Positions 53,278 through 62,653 of a stretch of DNA of 64,000 nt are shown here, one piece after another. How positions within the stretch are numbered: the first letter of the stretch is position 1; each line of letters begins with the position of its first letter. The stretch lies in assembly GCF_017355875.1 (NCBI RefSeq), contig NZ_JAFEWC010000003.1:129001-193000 (forward strand), given 5' to 3'. A program made the translations under genes and the position numbers. The notes below the pieces were generated by a model. The model did no database searches. It was given only the letters and a program-made list of their open reading frames with translations, and was not told where the DNA came from. Source of the stretch: Aridibaculum aurantiacum (lineage in GTDB: Bacteria; Bacteroidota; Bacteroidia; Chitinophagales; Chitinophagaceae).

Positions 53278-55842
53278 GTGAAAATGATGAACGCTTACGA
53301 GTTTGTAAAGCTTCAGTTGGAGCTGGATAGCCTGGCAGGTACTGCTGGTGTTCCTAGCCGTCGCTTTCATGATATCTATTTAGATCCTGCAAAAGGAATA
53401 GACCTAGAGTCGTATAGAACAGCTAAAACACTTGACTGGCAGGATATGCTGTTGCAGACAGGTGCAGTACAAATACATTCCGTTTCTCTTTCTGGTGGAA
53501 ATGCAGACACGCGATATTCTTTATCCGGTGGATTTTACAACCAGAGAGGCATCATCCTGAACACAGGCATGAAGCGTTATGATGGTCGTTTCTCACTTGA
53601 TCAGAAACTAGGTAAGAACCTGAGAGGTGGTGTAAGTGCAAGTTTCTCCAGCACGCCTGCTTATGGTACTGTAGCTGCTACTACCAATAATGGTGGCGTG
53701 GTGCAGGGCATGTGGCAGTACAGGCCAACCACTGGTTTGTCAAACCAGGATGTTGCCAATAACCTTTTTGATAGTACGGCAATGCTAGAGTTTTACAACG
53801 GTAACTCTTCAGTGTCATTGGGCGACAACCTGATCAACCCGCTAAAGCAGGCTGAAAATGAACATAGAAAAACAACTACCAATACTGGTTTTGTAAATGC
53901 TTACCTGGATTATGCATTCCTACGGAAGTTTAGGGTAAGATTGACAGGTGGATACAATTCAACCACTGTTTCGCTTGAGCAATTTTATAACTCGCAAACA
54001 CAACAAGGTAACTTGTTTAAAAACGCTGCAGGAGCTACACCTAATACTGCTGGTATCAATGGTTCCATAGCTACTTCACTTGCGCAATCTTATTCTACAT
54101 CCAATACCATTACTTACAACAATACTTTTAGTAAGAACCATAATGTAGATGGGCTTGCAGGTTTTGAATACCAGTACGCACAGCAGCAGTCTACTTCACT
54201 TCGTTCTGTAAATATTCCACAGGCGAGTGAATACCTGGGTATACTGGCGCTTGGTTCTGGTACACCTGCACAGGCATCAAGAGGTCGTACACATAACCAA
54301 ACTGCATCCTTCTTCGGAAGAGTGAACTATAACTTTGCCCGTAAATATTACCTGACTGGTGCGTTACGTACAGATGGTTCATCTCGCTTTGCAGCAGGCA
54401 ACCAGTGGGGTTACTTCCCATCGGGTGGTGCAGCATGGACTTTCTCTGAAGAGAAATTCATGCAAAAGCTAAAGCCAATCATCAGTTATGCAAAGCTGCG
54501 CGTGAGCTATGGTAGCACCGGTAACAACCGTGTAGGTGATTTTAGTTACTCTGCCCAGTTAACAGGTATCACCAACAACTCTGGCTATGCCTGGAATAAT
54601 GTAGCTGTAGGTGGTATCATGCCTTTCTTCTATGGCAACAGCGCCCTTACATGGGAGAAAACAACTGGTTTTGATTATGGATTGAACCTGGAATTCCTTC
54701 AAGGAAGAATATCAGTAGACGCTGTTTATTACAGGAAAAAGACCACAGACTTCCTGATGGGTGTAAGGCTGCCTTTCAGTGCAGGTTATCCTAATGGAGC
54801 AAACTCTCAATATCAAAATACAGGAGCTATTGCAAATAATGGTTTCGAGTTTACGCTTAACACCACCAATGTAAAAACAAAGAACTTTAGCTGGAATTCA
54901 AACTTCAATATCAGCACTAACAGGAGCCAGATACTTGACTTCTACAGTGGATTGGAATCTATACAAACAGCATGGGGTCTTTCTGGTAATGCAAACGCAT
55001 GGATAAGTAAAGTAGGCGGACCATTATCACAGTTCTATGGCTTCCAATGGGGCGGTGTTTACCAGTTCAGCGATTTTGATCAACTGGCCAACGGTAACTA
55101 CCAGGTGAAGCCAAATGTTCCTACTTATTCAGCCAATGTTCGCCCGGGCGATCCTAAATATGTAGACCTTAATAATGATGGTGTGGTAGATGCAAACGAT
55201 CGTACAACTTTGGGTAGTCCACTGCCTATTCATACTGGTGGTTTCTCTAACAACTTCACGTATAAGAACTGGTCGCTAAATGTATTTGCACAATGGAGCT
55301 ATGGTAACGAAATACTGAACGCCAACAGGGTAGTTTTTGAAAGCACTGGAGGTTATAATTTGAACTTCAATCAATTTGCTTCTTATGCTAATCGTTGGAC
55401 ACCAAATAATCCTACCAATGATATTCCTGCGGCTCGTTTCAATATGAAAGGTGATGTAGGAAGTGCTAGTCCAAGAGTTTCTTCACGGATAATAGAAGAT
55501 GGTTCTTTCTTAAGATTGAAAACAGTTTCATTGGGATATAATCTGCCAGCTTCAGCGCTTAAGAAGATCCACATGTCAAACTTAAGATTACATGTGTCTG
55601 CTCAAAACCTGCTGACATTAACCAGGTATACAGGACAAGATCCGGAGGTGAATACTTACCGCGCATCAAACCCAGCCAACTCTCCATTCGGAGGAACGTT
55701 TGTAGGTAGTTCAACCAGTGGTGGTGCAGGCTACACCTTTGTTCAGCCAAGTAGTGGATATACAGCATTGGCCGGTGGATACGATTATACACCTTATCCA
55801 AGAGCATTTGTACTAACGTTTGGCCTAAATGCTAACTTCTAA
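53278..55842 (+). CDS. SusC-type TonB-dependent receptor, C-terminal beta-barrel part
   Basis: The 854-residue frame holds the outer membrane beta-barrel of a SusC protein (SLSGGNADTRYSLSGGFYNQRG, GALRTDGSSRFAAGNQWGYFPSGGAAW, NNDGVVDANDRTTLGSP, final strand FVLTFGLNANF). It lacks any signal peptide. The frame is already open from 53212, directly after the TAA, and begins with GKAGPPKLSYNFSYG; 53278 is a GTG with no ribosome binding site. It is therefore the continuation of the frame at 52468 rather than a separate gene. Confidence 0.8.
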   Translation: MKMMNAYEFVKLQLELDSLAGTAGVPSRRFHDIYLDPAKGIDLESYRTAKTLDWQDMLLQTGAVQIHSVSLSGGNADTRYSLSGGFYNQRGIILNTGMKRYDGRFSLDQKLGKNLRGGVSASFSSTPAYGTVAATTNNGGVVQGMWQYRPTTGLSNQDVANNLFDSTAMLEFYNGNSSVSLGDNLINPLKQAENEHRKTTTNTGFVNAYLDYAFLRKFRVRLTGGYNSTTVSLEQFYNSQTQQGNLFKNAAGATPNTAGINGSIATSLAQSYSTSNTITYNNTFSKNHNVDGLAGFEYQYAQQQSTSLRSVNIPQASEYLGILALGSGTPAQASRGRTHNQTASFFGRVNYNFARKYYLTGALRTDGSSRFAAGNQWGYFPSGGAAWTFSEEKFMQKLKPIISYAKLRVSYGSTGNNRVGDFSYSAQLTGITNNSGYAWNNVAVGGIMPFFYGNSALTWEKTTGFDYGLNLEFLQGRISVDAVYYRKKTTDFLMGVRLPFSAGYPNGANSQYQNTGAIANNGFEFTLNTTNVKTKNFSWNSNFNISTNRSQILDFYSGLESIQTAWGLSGNANAWISKVGGPLSQFYGFQWGGVYQFSDFDQLANGNYQVKPNVPTYSANVRPGDPKYVDLNNDGVVDANDRTTLGSPLPIHTGGFSNNFTYKNWSLNVFAQWSYGNEILNANRVVFESTGGYNLNFNQFASYANRWTPNNPTNDIPAARFNMKGDVGSASPRVSSRIIEDGSFLRLKTVSLGYNLPASALKKIHMSNLRLHVSAQNLLTLTRYTGQDPEVNTYRASNPANSPFGGTFVGSSTSGGAGYTFVQPSSGYTALAGGYDYTPYPRAFVLTFGLNANF

Positions 55843-55861
55843 TCTTCTAACAATTATCGCC

Positions 55862-57775
55862 ATGAAAATAAATTTCAGATATATACTCTCCCTCTCGCTA
55901 ATCATACTTACAGCAGGTGCTTGTAAGAGAGATCTTACGCTGAGCCCGGCTAATTACCCTACTTCTTTTACCGACGAAACGCAGCTGGTACACCAGCTTG
56001 CTGCTACCTACGGGCCACTGCAGCAAGATGCATTGTATGGCCAGGGTTTGTGGGGCTACCTGGAAGCAGGCGCTGATGAATCTTTCAGAAGTGGTATCAA
56101 TGCTTCTACTGTGTTTACAGAATTGTACAACATCAGTGCAGCGGAAACAAACGTTAGTAACATCTGGCGCCAGTTGTATGTAGGCATCGAAAGAGCAAAC
56201 GTAATACTGGATGCAGGTTCAAGATTTGAAATGGATGAAGCTAAAAAAGCGAACATTCTTGGACAGGCAAAATTCCTGCGTGCTTACTATTACTACTTAT
56301 TGGTAACACGTTTCGGAGGTGTAGAAGGTGTGCCTTTTAAGAAACAACTTTCTACTGAAATGGGCACCAACTTCAATGTGCCACGCACTTCATCTAGAGA
56401 GATTTATGAGTACATCATAAAAGAAATGACAGAGGCAGAAGGTATGGTTCCTTCTATCAATGCGCCACAACAATGGCAGTCTGCTACCCCTACACCAACT
56501 GTTGTAAGCAAGACTGCTGTGCAGGCTATTCTTGCACGTGTATGCTTAGCAATGGCTGGTAATCCTATCAATGATCTGTCTAAATATCCACTGGCGCTTT
56601 CATGGGCTCAGAAGGTGATCACTTCAAATGAGCACGCGTTGAATTCTACATCATTGGTAAATGGTACACCTGCGTATGCACGGTTGTTCATCAACAATAT
56701 GCAGAACAACATGAACGACAGGAATACAACTGAAGGAATATGGGATGCTGCTTTTTTATCTAAATCAAATGCTACCGGTGCTTATGCTAATACTGGTTTT
56801 GTAGTAACGCAGCAGCTGGGTGCTATCATGGGTATTTACAATTCTGATGCTTCTGCAACATCCCCTAATGGATTTGGTTCAGGCATTTACCGCGTTCATA
56901 ATAAGCTGTATCGTTTGTATGGTTCCGGCGACCAGCGCAGAGACTGGGCAATTGCGCCATATGTTTTCAAAAACAACAGTAAGTACAACACACTTACTGT
57001 AAACATAACTGGCGGTGGTGGTACGGGCGCTACAGCTACTGCTTATACCAATAGAACGGGTGGTATCACGTCTGTAGTTATTGATAATCCTGGTACAGGA
57101 TATACAAGTGCACCAACAATTACTTTTACTGGTTATGCTACATCGGCCACTGTGGCTACAGTAGGTACCGGTGCCACAGCAACTGCTACCGTAGCTGGTG
57201 GAAAACTAACAGCTATTAACGTAACAGCAGCGGGTGCTAATTATCCTACTGCATACGACAGGTGTGTTGGTAAATGGAGAAGGGAATATGAAGTGAGTGT
57301 TCCTCCTGTAAGACTACAGAATAATACATCTTCCAACTTCCCAATCATTCGTTATTCAGATGTACTGCTAATGGCTGCAGAGGCAGATATGAAAGTAAAT
57401 GGTTCACCAAGTGCTACTGCTGTTAACTACTACAACATGGTAAGAAGAAGAGCATATGGTCTTAATCCTACAGCGCCTGCACCTTCTGTTGATGTATCTA
57501 CTTTCACCTTCCAGGACCTAATGGATGAAAGAAGCCGTGAACTATGTTTTGAAGGTGTAAGAAGACAAGATCTTATCAGGTGGAATATGATGTCGACTGC
57601 TATGGAAGCAATACAGAACGATGTAAGTGCAAACGCACCAACCACGTATACTTTTGCTGCATCAGCTGCTGCTAATAATTTTCTTCGCAATCCACAGCGT
57701 TATGTATTGCTGCCTATTCCTGCCAATTTCGAACTGGCACAAAACGCAGCCATCACTCAAAACTTTGGTTGGTAA
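55862..57775 (+). CDS. SusD/RagB-family surface glycan-binding lipoprotein with an inserted repeat segment
   Basis: The ~637-residue protein has a lipoprotein signal with Cys in TAGACKRDL. SusD features are FLRAYYYYLLVTRFGGVEGVPF, TSSREIYEYIIKEMTEAE, RYSDVLLMAAEADMKV and ELCFEGVRRQDLIRW. It should cap the SusC transporter encoded just upstream and bind glycan. Residues about 381-463 are an unusual Gly/Thr/Ala-rich insertion with two imperfect repeats (TGATATAY and VVIDNPGTGYTSAPTITF). Similar beta-repeat segments occur in other Bacteroidota surface proteins, but they are not part of normal SusD. The ATG at 55862 gives a proper lipoprotein signal. Confidence 0.92.
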   Translation: MKINFRYILSLSLIILTAGACKRDLTLSPANYPTSFTDETQLVHQLAATYGPLQQDALYGQGLWGYLEAGADESFRSGINASTVFTELYNISAAETNVSNIWRQLYVGIERANVILDAGSRFEMDEAKKANILGQAKFLRAYYYYLLVTRFGGVEGVPFKKQLSTEMGTNFNVPRTSSREIYEYIIKEMTEAEGMVPSINAPQQWQSATPTPTVVSKTAVQAILARVCLAMAGNPINDLSKYPLALSWAQKVITSNEHALNSTSLVNGTPAYARLFINNMQNNMNDRNTTEGIWDAAFLSKSNATGAYANTGFVVTQQLGAIMGIYNSDASATSPNGFGSGIYRVHNKLYRLYGSGDQRRDWAIAPYVFKNNSKYNTLTVNITGGGGTGATATAYTNRTGGITSVVIDNPGTGYTSAPTITFTGYATSATVATVGTGATATATVAGGKLTAINVTAAGANYPTAYDRCVGKWRREYEVSVPPVRLQNNTSSNFPIIRYSDVLLMAAEADMKVNGSPSATAVNYYNMVRRRAYGLNPTAPAPSVDVSTFTFQDLMDERSRELCFEGVRRQDLIRWNMMSTAMEAIQNDVSANAPTTYTFAASAAANNFLRNPQRYVLLPIPANFELAQNAAITQNFGW

Positions 57776-57800
57776 TTTCTAACACCCTAATGATCTTCAT

Positions 57801-58835
57801 ATGAAAAAGAAATATCTCAATATAGGCTTGTCTATAGCAGTTGTGGCTACTATGACTGCATGTACAAAATACGATGCGCTTGTTGCGCCGGATGATTTCC
57901 AGGTAACAACAGAAAAAACAACTTACAAGGTAGGAGACAGTGTGATCTTCAACTTTAACACAGGACCAAACCAGATCACTTTCTATTCGGGTGAAATGGG
58001 AAAACGGTACGAGAACCGCGAAAGAACAATGATGGCCGGCAATCCGAAGCTGGTGTTTCAAACTTCTATGCAGCAAGGATTATTAGCTAATCCTGATTCA
58101 CTACAGTTGCTTGTTTCTACCAACTTGCGCGGGTATGATTCAGCCAATATTGTAAATGCTACCTGGACGAACATAACTAGCAGGAACACCAAGTGGCCTA
58201 CAACACTTGCTACCACTTATGTTACATCAGATTCTATCAGCCTTGCAGATTTCAATGATGCTTCTTCTGTACATATCGCCTTCAGGGTAAAGAATAACAA
58301 GTATGCTACATCAGCACAGCGTAAATGGAATGTTCAGAACTTAAACCTGACCAACTTTTTACCAGATGGTACCAATAGCTTCCTGTTCAACAATTTTGCA
58401 AATACAGGATGGGTGCAGGCAAGTTTGAAAAACAATTCAACACCTGGCTTCATGGCATGGAATGTAGGCGAGGGAGGATTTTCATCCAGCAATAATTCTG
58501 TAAATAGCCATGGTATTACTATACGTTCTGCTTATCCTATAACATTCGATCCAGGTACAGCTACCAATGTAGATGAAAACGATGACTGGCTGATCACTTC
58601 ACCGGTTGATTTAAAAACGGTTCGTAGAGATGTTGGTGTAACAATCAAGAATGACATCAATGGTGCATTCAATGGCTTTACATATGTATACAACAATGAG
58701 CCCGGCATCTATGCTAAATACCTTTACTTTTTCAGAACACCGGGTGTATACAACGTAACGTTTGTCGCAGGAAATTACAACAACGACAAACAACACCAGG
58801 TGGTTAAACATCTGCAGTTGACCATTACTCCATAG
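57801..58835 (+). CDS. DUF5017-like surface lipoprotein
   Basis: The 344-residue protein has a lipoprotein signal (MTACTKYD). Residues about 30-70 (DFQVTTEKTTYKVGDSVIFNF and TFYSGEMGKRYENRE) match the start of DUF5017 proteins, which follow SusC/SusD genes and are thought to bind glycan at the cell surface. The rest is beta-rich with a central DDWLITSPVDL segment and a C-terminal PKD-like part (GVYNVTFVAGNYNND). It starts 25 bp after susD and should be co-transcribed with it. Confidence 0.8.
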   Translation: MKKKYLNIGLSIAVVATMTACTKYDALVAPDDFQVTTEKTTYKVGDSVIFNFNTGPNQITFYSGEMGKRYENRERTMMAGNPKLVFQTSMQQGLLANPDSLQLLVSTNLRGYDSANIVNATWTNITSRNTKWPTTLATTYVTSDSISLADFNDASSVHIAFRVKNNKYATSAQRKWNVQNLNLTNFLPDGTNSFLFNNFANTGWVQASLKNNSTPGFMAWNVGEGGFSSSNNSVNSHGITIRSAYPITFDPGTATNVDENDDWLITSPVDLKTVRRDVGVTIKNDINGAFNGFTYVYNNEPGIYAKYLYFFRTPGVYNVTFVAGNYNNDKQHQVVKHLQLTITP

Positions 58836-58860
58836 TACTTTCTTTCCTCAATTTTATTCT

Positions 58861-58893
58861 ACTGCCAGCGCTAGAAATAGGGCAGCTGGCAGT
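58861..58893 (+). terminator. intercistronic hairpin after the DUF5017-like gene
   Basis: ACTGCCAGC (58861-58869) and GCTGGCAGT (58885-58893) form a perfect 9-bp stem with a 15-nt loop, 25 bp beyond the stop codon. No T run follows, so it may act as a weak terminator or mRNA 3'-end stabiliser rather than a classic terminator. Confidence 0.45.
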
Positions 58894-58941
58894 ACTATGT
58901 CCTTATTGGTTGCATAATCTTCAAACGATCACAATCTTGTC

Positions 58942-61900
58942 ATGAGAAAAATTTTATTTCTATCACTGTTGTTCGTGGCTACTACGTCGTTTAGCCAGGT
59001 CACTTATTATCTTTCTGCATCTGGTGATGATGCAAATTCCGGCACCTCTGCAGCCGCTCCCTGGAAAACAATCAGCAAGCTTAATAGCATGATGAACACG
59101 ATTGTGGCTGGAGATACTATTCGTTTCAAAAGAGGTGATGCATTTGTAGGAGAGATATTACCAGTTAATTCAGGAACAGCCTCTGCTAAAATTGTGTATG
59201 ATGCTTATGGTACGGGTGATGCCCCGGTGATAAATGCTGCTGCTGTTATTTCTAACTGGACGGTACACAGCAGTAATATTTGGGTTGCTGATTACACCGG
59301 TACATTAGCATCCTTGAATAACTTTTTCATCAATGATGCTTCGCAGCAAATAGGTCGTTTTCCTAATGCAGATTCTGCCAATGAAGGATACAGGCGTATA
59401 CAACGTGGTACCGGCAATTCACTATTAATAGACAACCAATTGATGGGTCAGAACTGGACAGGTGCTACAGCTGTTGTAAGAGTGAATTTGTTCTTGCTAC
59501 AGCGTCCTACCATCCAGTTGCACCGCAATGATTCATTAACATTCGTTTCGCCGGGTGTAGGTAATTACACCATCAATACGGGTTATGGCTACTTTATTCA
59601 AAATCATATAGGCACGCTCGATCAACAAGGAGAATGGTATTTTGACCGGACAGCAAAGAAGCTTTATATCTATTCCAGCTCTGATCCTAATAACTTGAAG
59701 ACGGAAGTTCCTGTTGCGGCCAATTGCTTTTTTGCCAGTGGCATCAGTCACTTCAGCATTCAAAACCTTGCCTTTAGGAATAGCAATGAAAACGCCATCA
59801 GGATAGACAGTACAGCGGGAATGACAACTACAGGTATAGACATCACCAATTGTTCTTTTGAAAACAACCACAATGCTATTTTGGTTAACCGTGCTTCTGT
59901 TGTTAATATATCCAACAACTTTATTACCAACACCAACAACAACGCCATCTTCATTACAGCCCGCAACTACCAGGTAACCGGTAACACGATTACGCGTACT
60001 GCACTGCGGGCAGGAATGGGTGAGCAAGCCAACAACCAATACAATGCGATCAATTTTGTTGGTAGTGATGCTATAGCAGCCAACAATATTATTGACAGTG
60101 TTGGCTACTGCGGTATCCGGTTCGAAGGCAGCAGGCTGAAAGTAATGAACAACCAGGTTTCAAGATTTGCCATGGTAAAAGCCGATGTTGGTGGCATATA
60201 TACTTTCAAGGGTTTTGCTCCCACAGTTTATGGTTATGGTAATAACGAAATAACAGGTAACATTATACGTGATGCTTACCCAAATATCTATGGAGTAAAC
60301 TCAGGTGCAGTGAATAGCAATTATTCCTGCGGTATCTACATGGACAACAGCAGTAGCGGCAATCTTATAGAAGGAAATACTGTATACAATATCATGTCCG
60401 CTGGTTTGATGATGAACATCACCACCAGCAACCATACGGTGCGGAACAATACTTTCTTCAATAACCAATATGGCTTTGGTTATTTTCCTGACAACACAAC
60501 TACGTCAAAGAACCACAGGATAATTAGCAATATCTTTTACCAGAAGCAATTGTTTCAGCAGGGCGGACTGGTACAAACGGGAAACAAAACCTTCATGACA
60601 ACGATAGGTACTATTGATAGTAATTACTACCGCCACCCGTTTGAAGAAGACTCAGCTTTTGTACAAACATCGTCTACCAGCTTTACACCCCGCATCACAG
60701 ATGGTTTGGCTATAGGTAATTGGCGCAAGCTTGGCTATGACGAAAATGGTAGCTATGAAAGCAATTACAAAGCACCCGTTACTGTTACTGCAATAGGAGC
60801 TAACAGGATCACCAACAGTAACAATAGCCAGTTTACTACAGGACTAACAGTAGGTACAACAGCATATACACTTACGCCGGCATCTGGTACCAATAGGCCC
60901 ACCTGGGATAATCACAATGTACTTGATGGCGGTAGCATGATGCTGGATCTAGCTGATACAGCCGTATCTAAATCATCTCGTGCGCATATAACCATTGGTA
61001 CGCTCAACTTCGGAAAATACTACAGGCTAAAGTTCAGCATGAAAGGCAATACAGATACTGCATATTTGAACATCGCTATTCTAGCAAATGCAAGTTCTAC
61101 ATTCGGTGTTACCAAGTTCAAAAGCGTTCCTGTGTCCACCAATAGAAAAGAAGTTGAATTATTGCTTTCTCCATATTACGACAACAACAACACTATACTT
61201 GCTTTCACACTCAATACACCCGCTAACAAGATCTGGTTGGATAACATACAGTTCAATGAACTGACGGTAACAGAAAATGATCCAGGAGATTTTGTTCGTT
61301 TTGAAGTGAATAATACGGCTACGCCAAAGGATGTTGATTTGGGTAGTGATGTGTATAAAGATGTAAAAGGCAATAGCTACTTCGGCACCGCAACTATAGC
61401 TCCTTTTAGTTCTCTTATCTTGGAAAAACAAGATCCTTCTACACTTCCTGTCTCTATCACAAGTTTTACAGGAACAACAGAAGATTGTGCAACTAAACTG
61501 CAATGGACCATTACTGGTGAAAAGAGTATAAAGCATTATGAAGTAGAGCAAAGTTTATCAGGCACAGCTTTCAAACAAGTAGCTGTTATAAAAGCAGGAG
61601 TAGGTGCAGGTGGTGCTTATAAGGCTACTTGCAAGCAACCAACAAGAGCAGCATATTACAGGCTAAAGATGGTTGACAACGATGGTAGCTATGCGTATAG
61701 CACAGTCATCAAAGTACAGAATAGCTGTATTGGAGGCGAGAGCATGCATGCTTATCCTAATCCTGTAAAAGATGTATTGAATATTTCTTACAATGCACTA
61801 CTGGCAGGTAAAGCAATGCTTACAGTTATTGATGTGCATGGCAAAACAATGCTCATGGATAGCAAGTGGTTGCAAAGCGGTATGAACAACTTGTTCATTA

Positions 61901-61983
61901 ATGCATCGTCTCTGCCAGCTGGTACTTACCTGCTGAGAGTGGTAACAGAACATAGTTCCCTGACAAGCACATTTATCAAGTAA
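58942..61983 (+). CDS. T9SS-secreted parallel beta-helix protein
   Basis: The 1013-residue protein has a signal peptide (ending TSFSQ) and begins YYLSASGDDANSGTSAAAPWKTISKLN, the usual opening of right-handed beta-helix enzymes. Helix coils run from about residue 270 to 540 (FSIQNLAFRNSNENAIRI, NVVNISNNFITNTNNNAIF-like repeats, NLIEGNTVYNIMSAGLMMN). A beta-sandwich region that may bind carbohydrate follows, then a short Fn3-like part (ITSFTGTTEDCATKLQWTI). The last ~80 residues are a T9SS type A sorting domain (AYPNPVKDVLNISY... ending TSTFIK). It is probably a surface-exposed polysaccharide-active enzyme of unknown specificity. Confidence 0.85.
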   Translation: MRKILFLSLLFVATTSFSQVTYYLSASGDDANSGTSAAAPWKTISKLNSMMNTIVAGDTIRFKRGDAFVGEILPVNSGTASAKIVYDAYGTGDAPVINAAAVISNWTVHSSNIWVADYTGTLASLNNFFINDASQQIGRFPNADSANEGYRRIQRGTGNSLLIDNQLMGQNWTGATAVVRVNLFLLQRPTIQLHRNDSLTFVSPGVGNYTINTGYGYFIQNHIGTLDQQGEWYFDRTAKKLYIYSSSDPNNLKTEVPVAANCFFASGISHFSIQNLAFRNSNENAIRIDSTAGMTTTGIDITNCSFENNHNAILVNRASVVNISNNFITNTNNNAIFITARNYQVTGNTITRTALRAGMGEQANNQYNAINFVGSDAIAANNIIDSVGYCGIRFEGSRLKVMNNQVSRFAMVKADVGGIYTFKGFAPTVYGYGNNEITGNIIRDAYPNIYGVNSGAVNSNYSCGIYMDNSSSGNLIEGNTVYNIMSAGLMMNITTSNHTVRNNTFFNNQYGFGYFPDNTTTSKNHRIISNIFYQKQLFQQGGLVQTGNKTFMTTIGTIDSNYYRHPFEEDSAFVQTSSTSFTPRITDGLAIGNWRKLGYDENGSYESNYKAPVTVTAIGANRITNSNNSQFTTGLTVGTTAYTLTPASGTNRPTWDNHNVLDGGSMMLDLADTAVSKSSRAHITIGTLNFGKYYRLKFSMKGNTDTAYLNIAILANASSTFGVTKFKSVPVSTNRKEVELLLSPYYDNNNTILAFTLNTPANKIWLDNIQFNELTVTENDPGDFVRFEVNNTATPKDVDLGSDVYKDVKGNSYFGTATIAPFSSLILEKQDPSTLPVSITSFTGTTEDCATKLQWTITGEKSIKHYEVEQSLSGTAFKQVAVIKAGVGAGGAYKATCKQPTRAAYYRLKMVDNDGSYAYSTVIKVQNSCIGGESMHAYPNPVKDVLNISYNALLAGKAMLTVIDVHGKTMLMDSKWLQSGMNNLFINASSLPAGTYLLRVVTEHSSLTSTFIK

Positions 61984-62002
61984 ATTGGCTGAACAAAATC
62001 AC

Positions 62003-62653
62003 ATGATCAACAAGATCCTAATTCTTTCTTTGCTGCTGCTACCAGTACTTGTTTTTGCGCAGGATCCATTGCGGTTCGAGAAGGAGATAAAGGTTTTCGA
62101 GAAAAACGATTCGATCAATGGTCCAAAGAAAAAAGTAAACCTGTTCATTGGTAGTTCTACCATACGCAGGTGGGATAATCTAGCTAATTATTTTCCTGGT
62201 GCAATGGTATTGAATAGGGGCTTCGGTGGCTCCCATACAAGTGATGCTATTCATTTTGCCGAACGCATAGTTGGTAAACATAAGCCAGTGCAGGTACTGG
62301 TGTATGAAGGTGATAATGACATAGCATCAGGTAAGCCGGTAGAGCAGGTTTATAATGATCTTATCACTTTCATCAGCGCATTAAGAACAATGCATAAAAA
62401 GGCGGTTATTACCTACATTGCTGTTAAGCCAAGTCCTGCACGAATGAAGTATTTGCCGCAGGTAAAAGAGCTGAATGAAAAGATGAAACAATATGCTTTA
62501 GCTAATAGGAAAATACAATATGCAGATGTCTTCACACCCATGTTGAATGAGCTGGGACGACCTATACCTTCTTTGTATGTTTCAGATAGCGTTCATCTTA
62601 CTAAACAGGGATACGATGTGTGGGCACACGCGTTAAAAGGATATATAAAATGA
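62003..62653 (+). CDS. secreted SGNH/GDSL-family esterase
   Basis: The 216-residue protein has a signal peptide (ending VLVFAQ) and the SGNH blocks: LFIGSSTIRRW with the nucleophile Ser, NRGFGGSHTSD, YEGDNDIASG and the Asp-His pair in SDSVHLTKQG. It probably removes acyl groups from a polysaccharide. The ATG at 62003 is preferred to a TTG at 61985. It follows the beta-helix gene closely and overlaps the next gene (ATGA), so the three are likely co-translated. Confidence 0.87.
   Translation: MINKILILSLLLLPVLVFAQDPLRFEKEIKVFEKNDSINGPKKKVNLFIGSSTIRRWDNLANYFPGAMVLNRGFGGSHTSDAIHFAERIVGKHKPVQVLVYEGDNDIASGKPVEQVYNDLITFISALRTMHKKAVITYIAVKPSPARMKYLPQVKELNEKMKQYALANRKIQYADVFTPMLNELGRPIPSLYVSDSVHLTKQGYDVWAHALKGYIK

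Larger units (their letters stand above)
52468..55842 (+). pseudogene. susC homologue interrupted by a single in-frame TAA
   Basis: Taken together the two frames form a full-length SusC (about 1,120 residues) with one TAA at codon 248. No frameshift or deletion is seen, and the sequence on both sides keeps normal SusC motifs. A single AAA or AAG codon changed to TAA would explain it. Possible causes are a recent nonsense mutation, a sequencing error or stop-codon readthrough. Its intact SusD partner follows, which suggests the locus has not been decaying for long. Confidence 0.75.
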
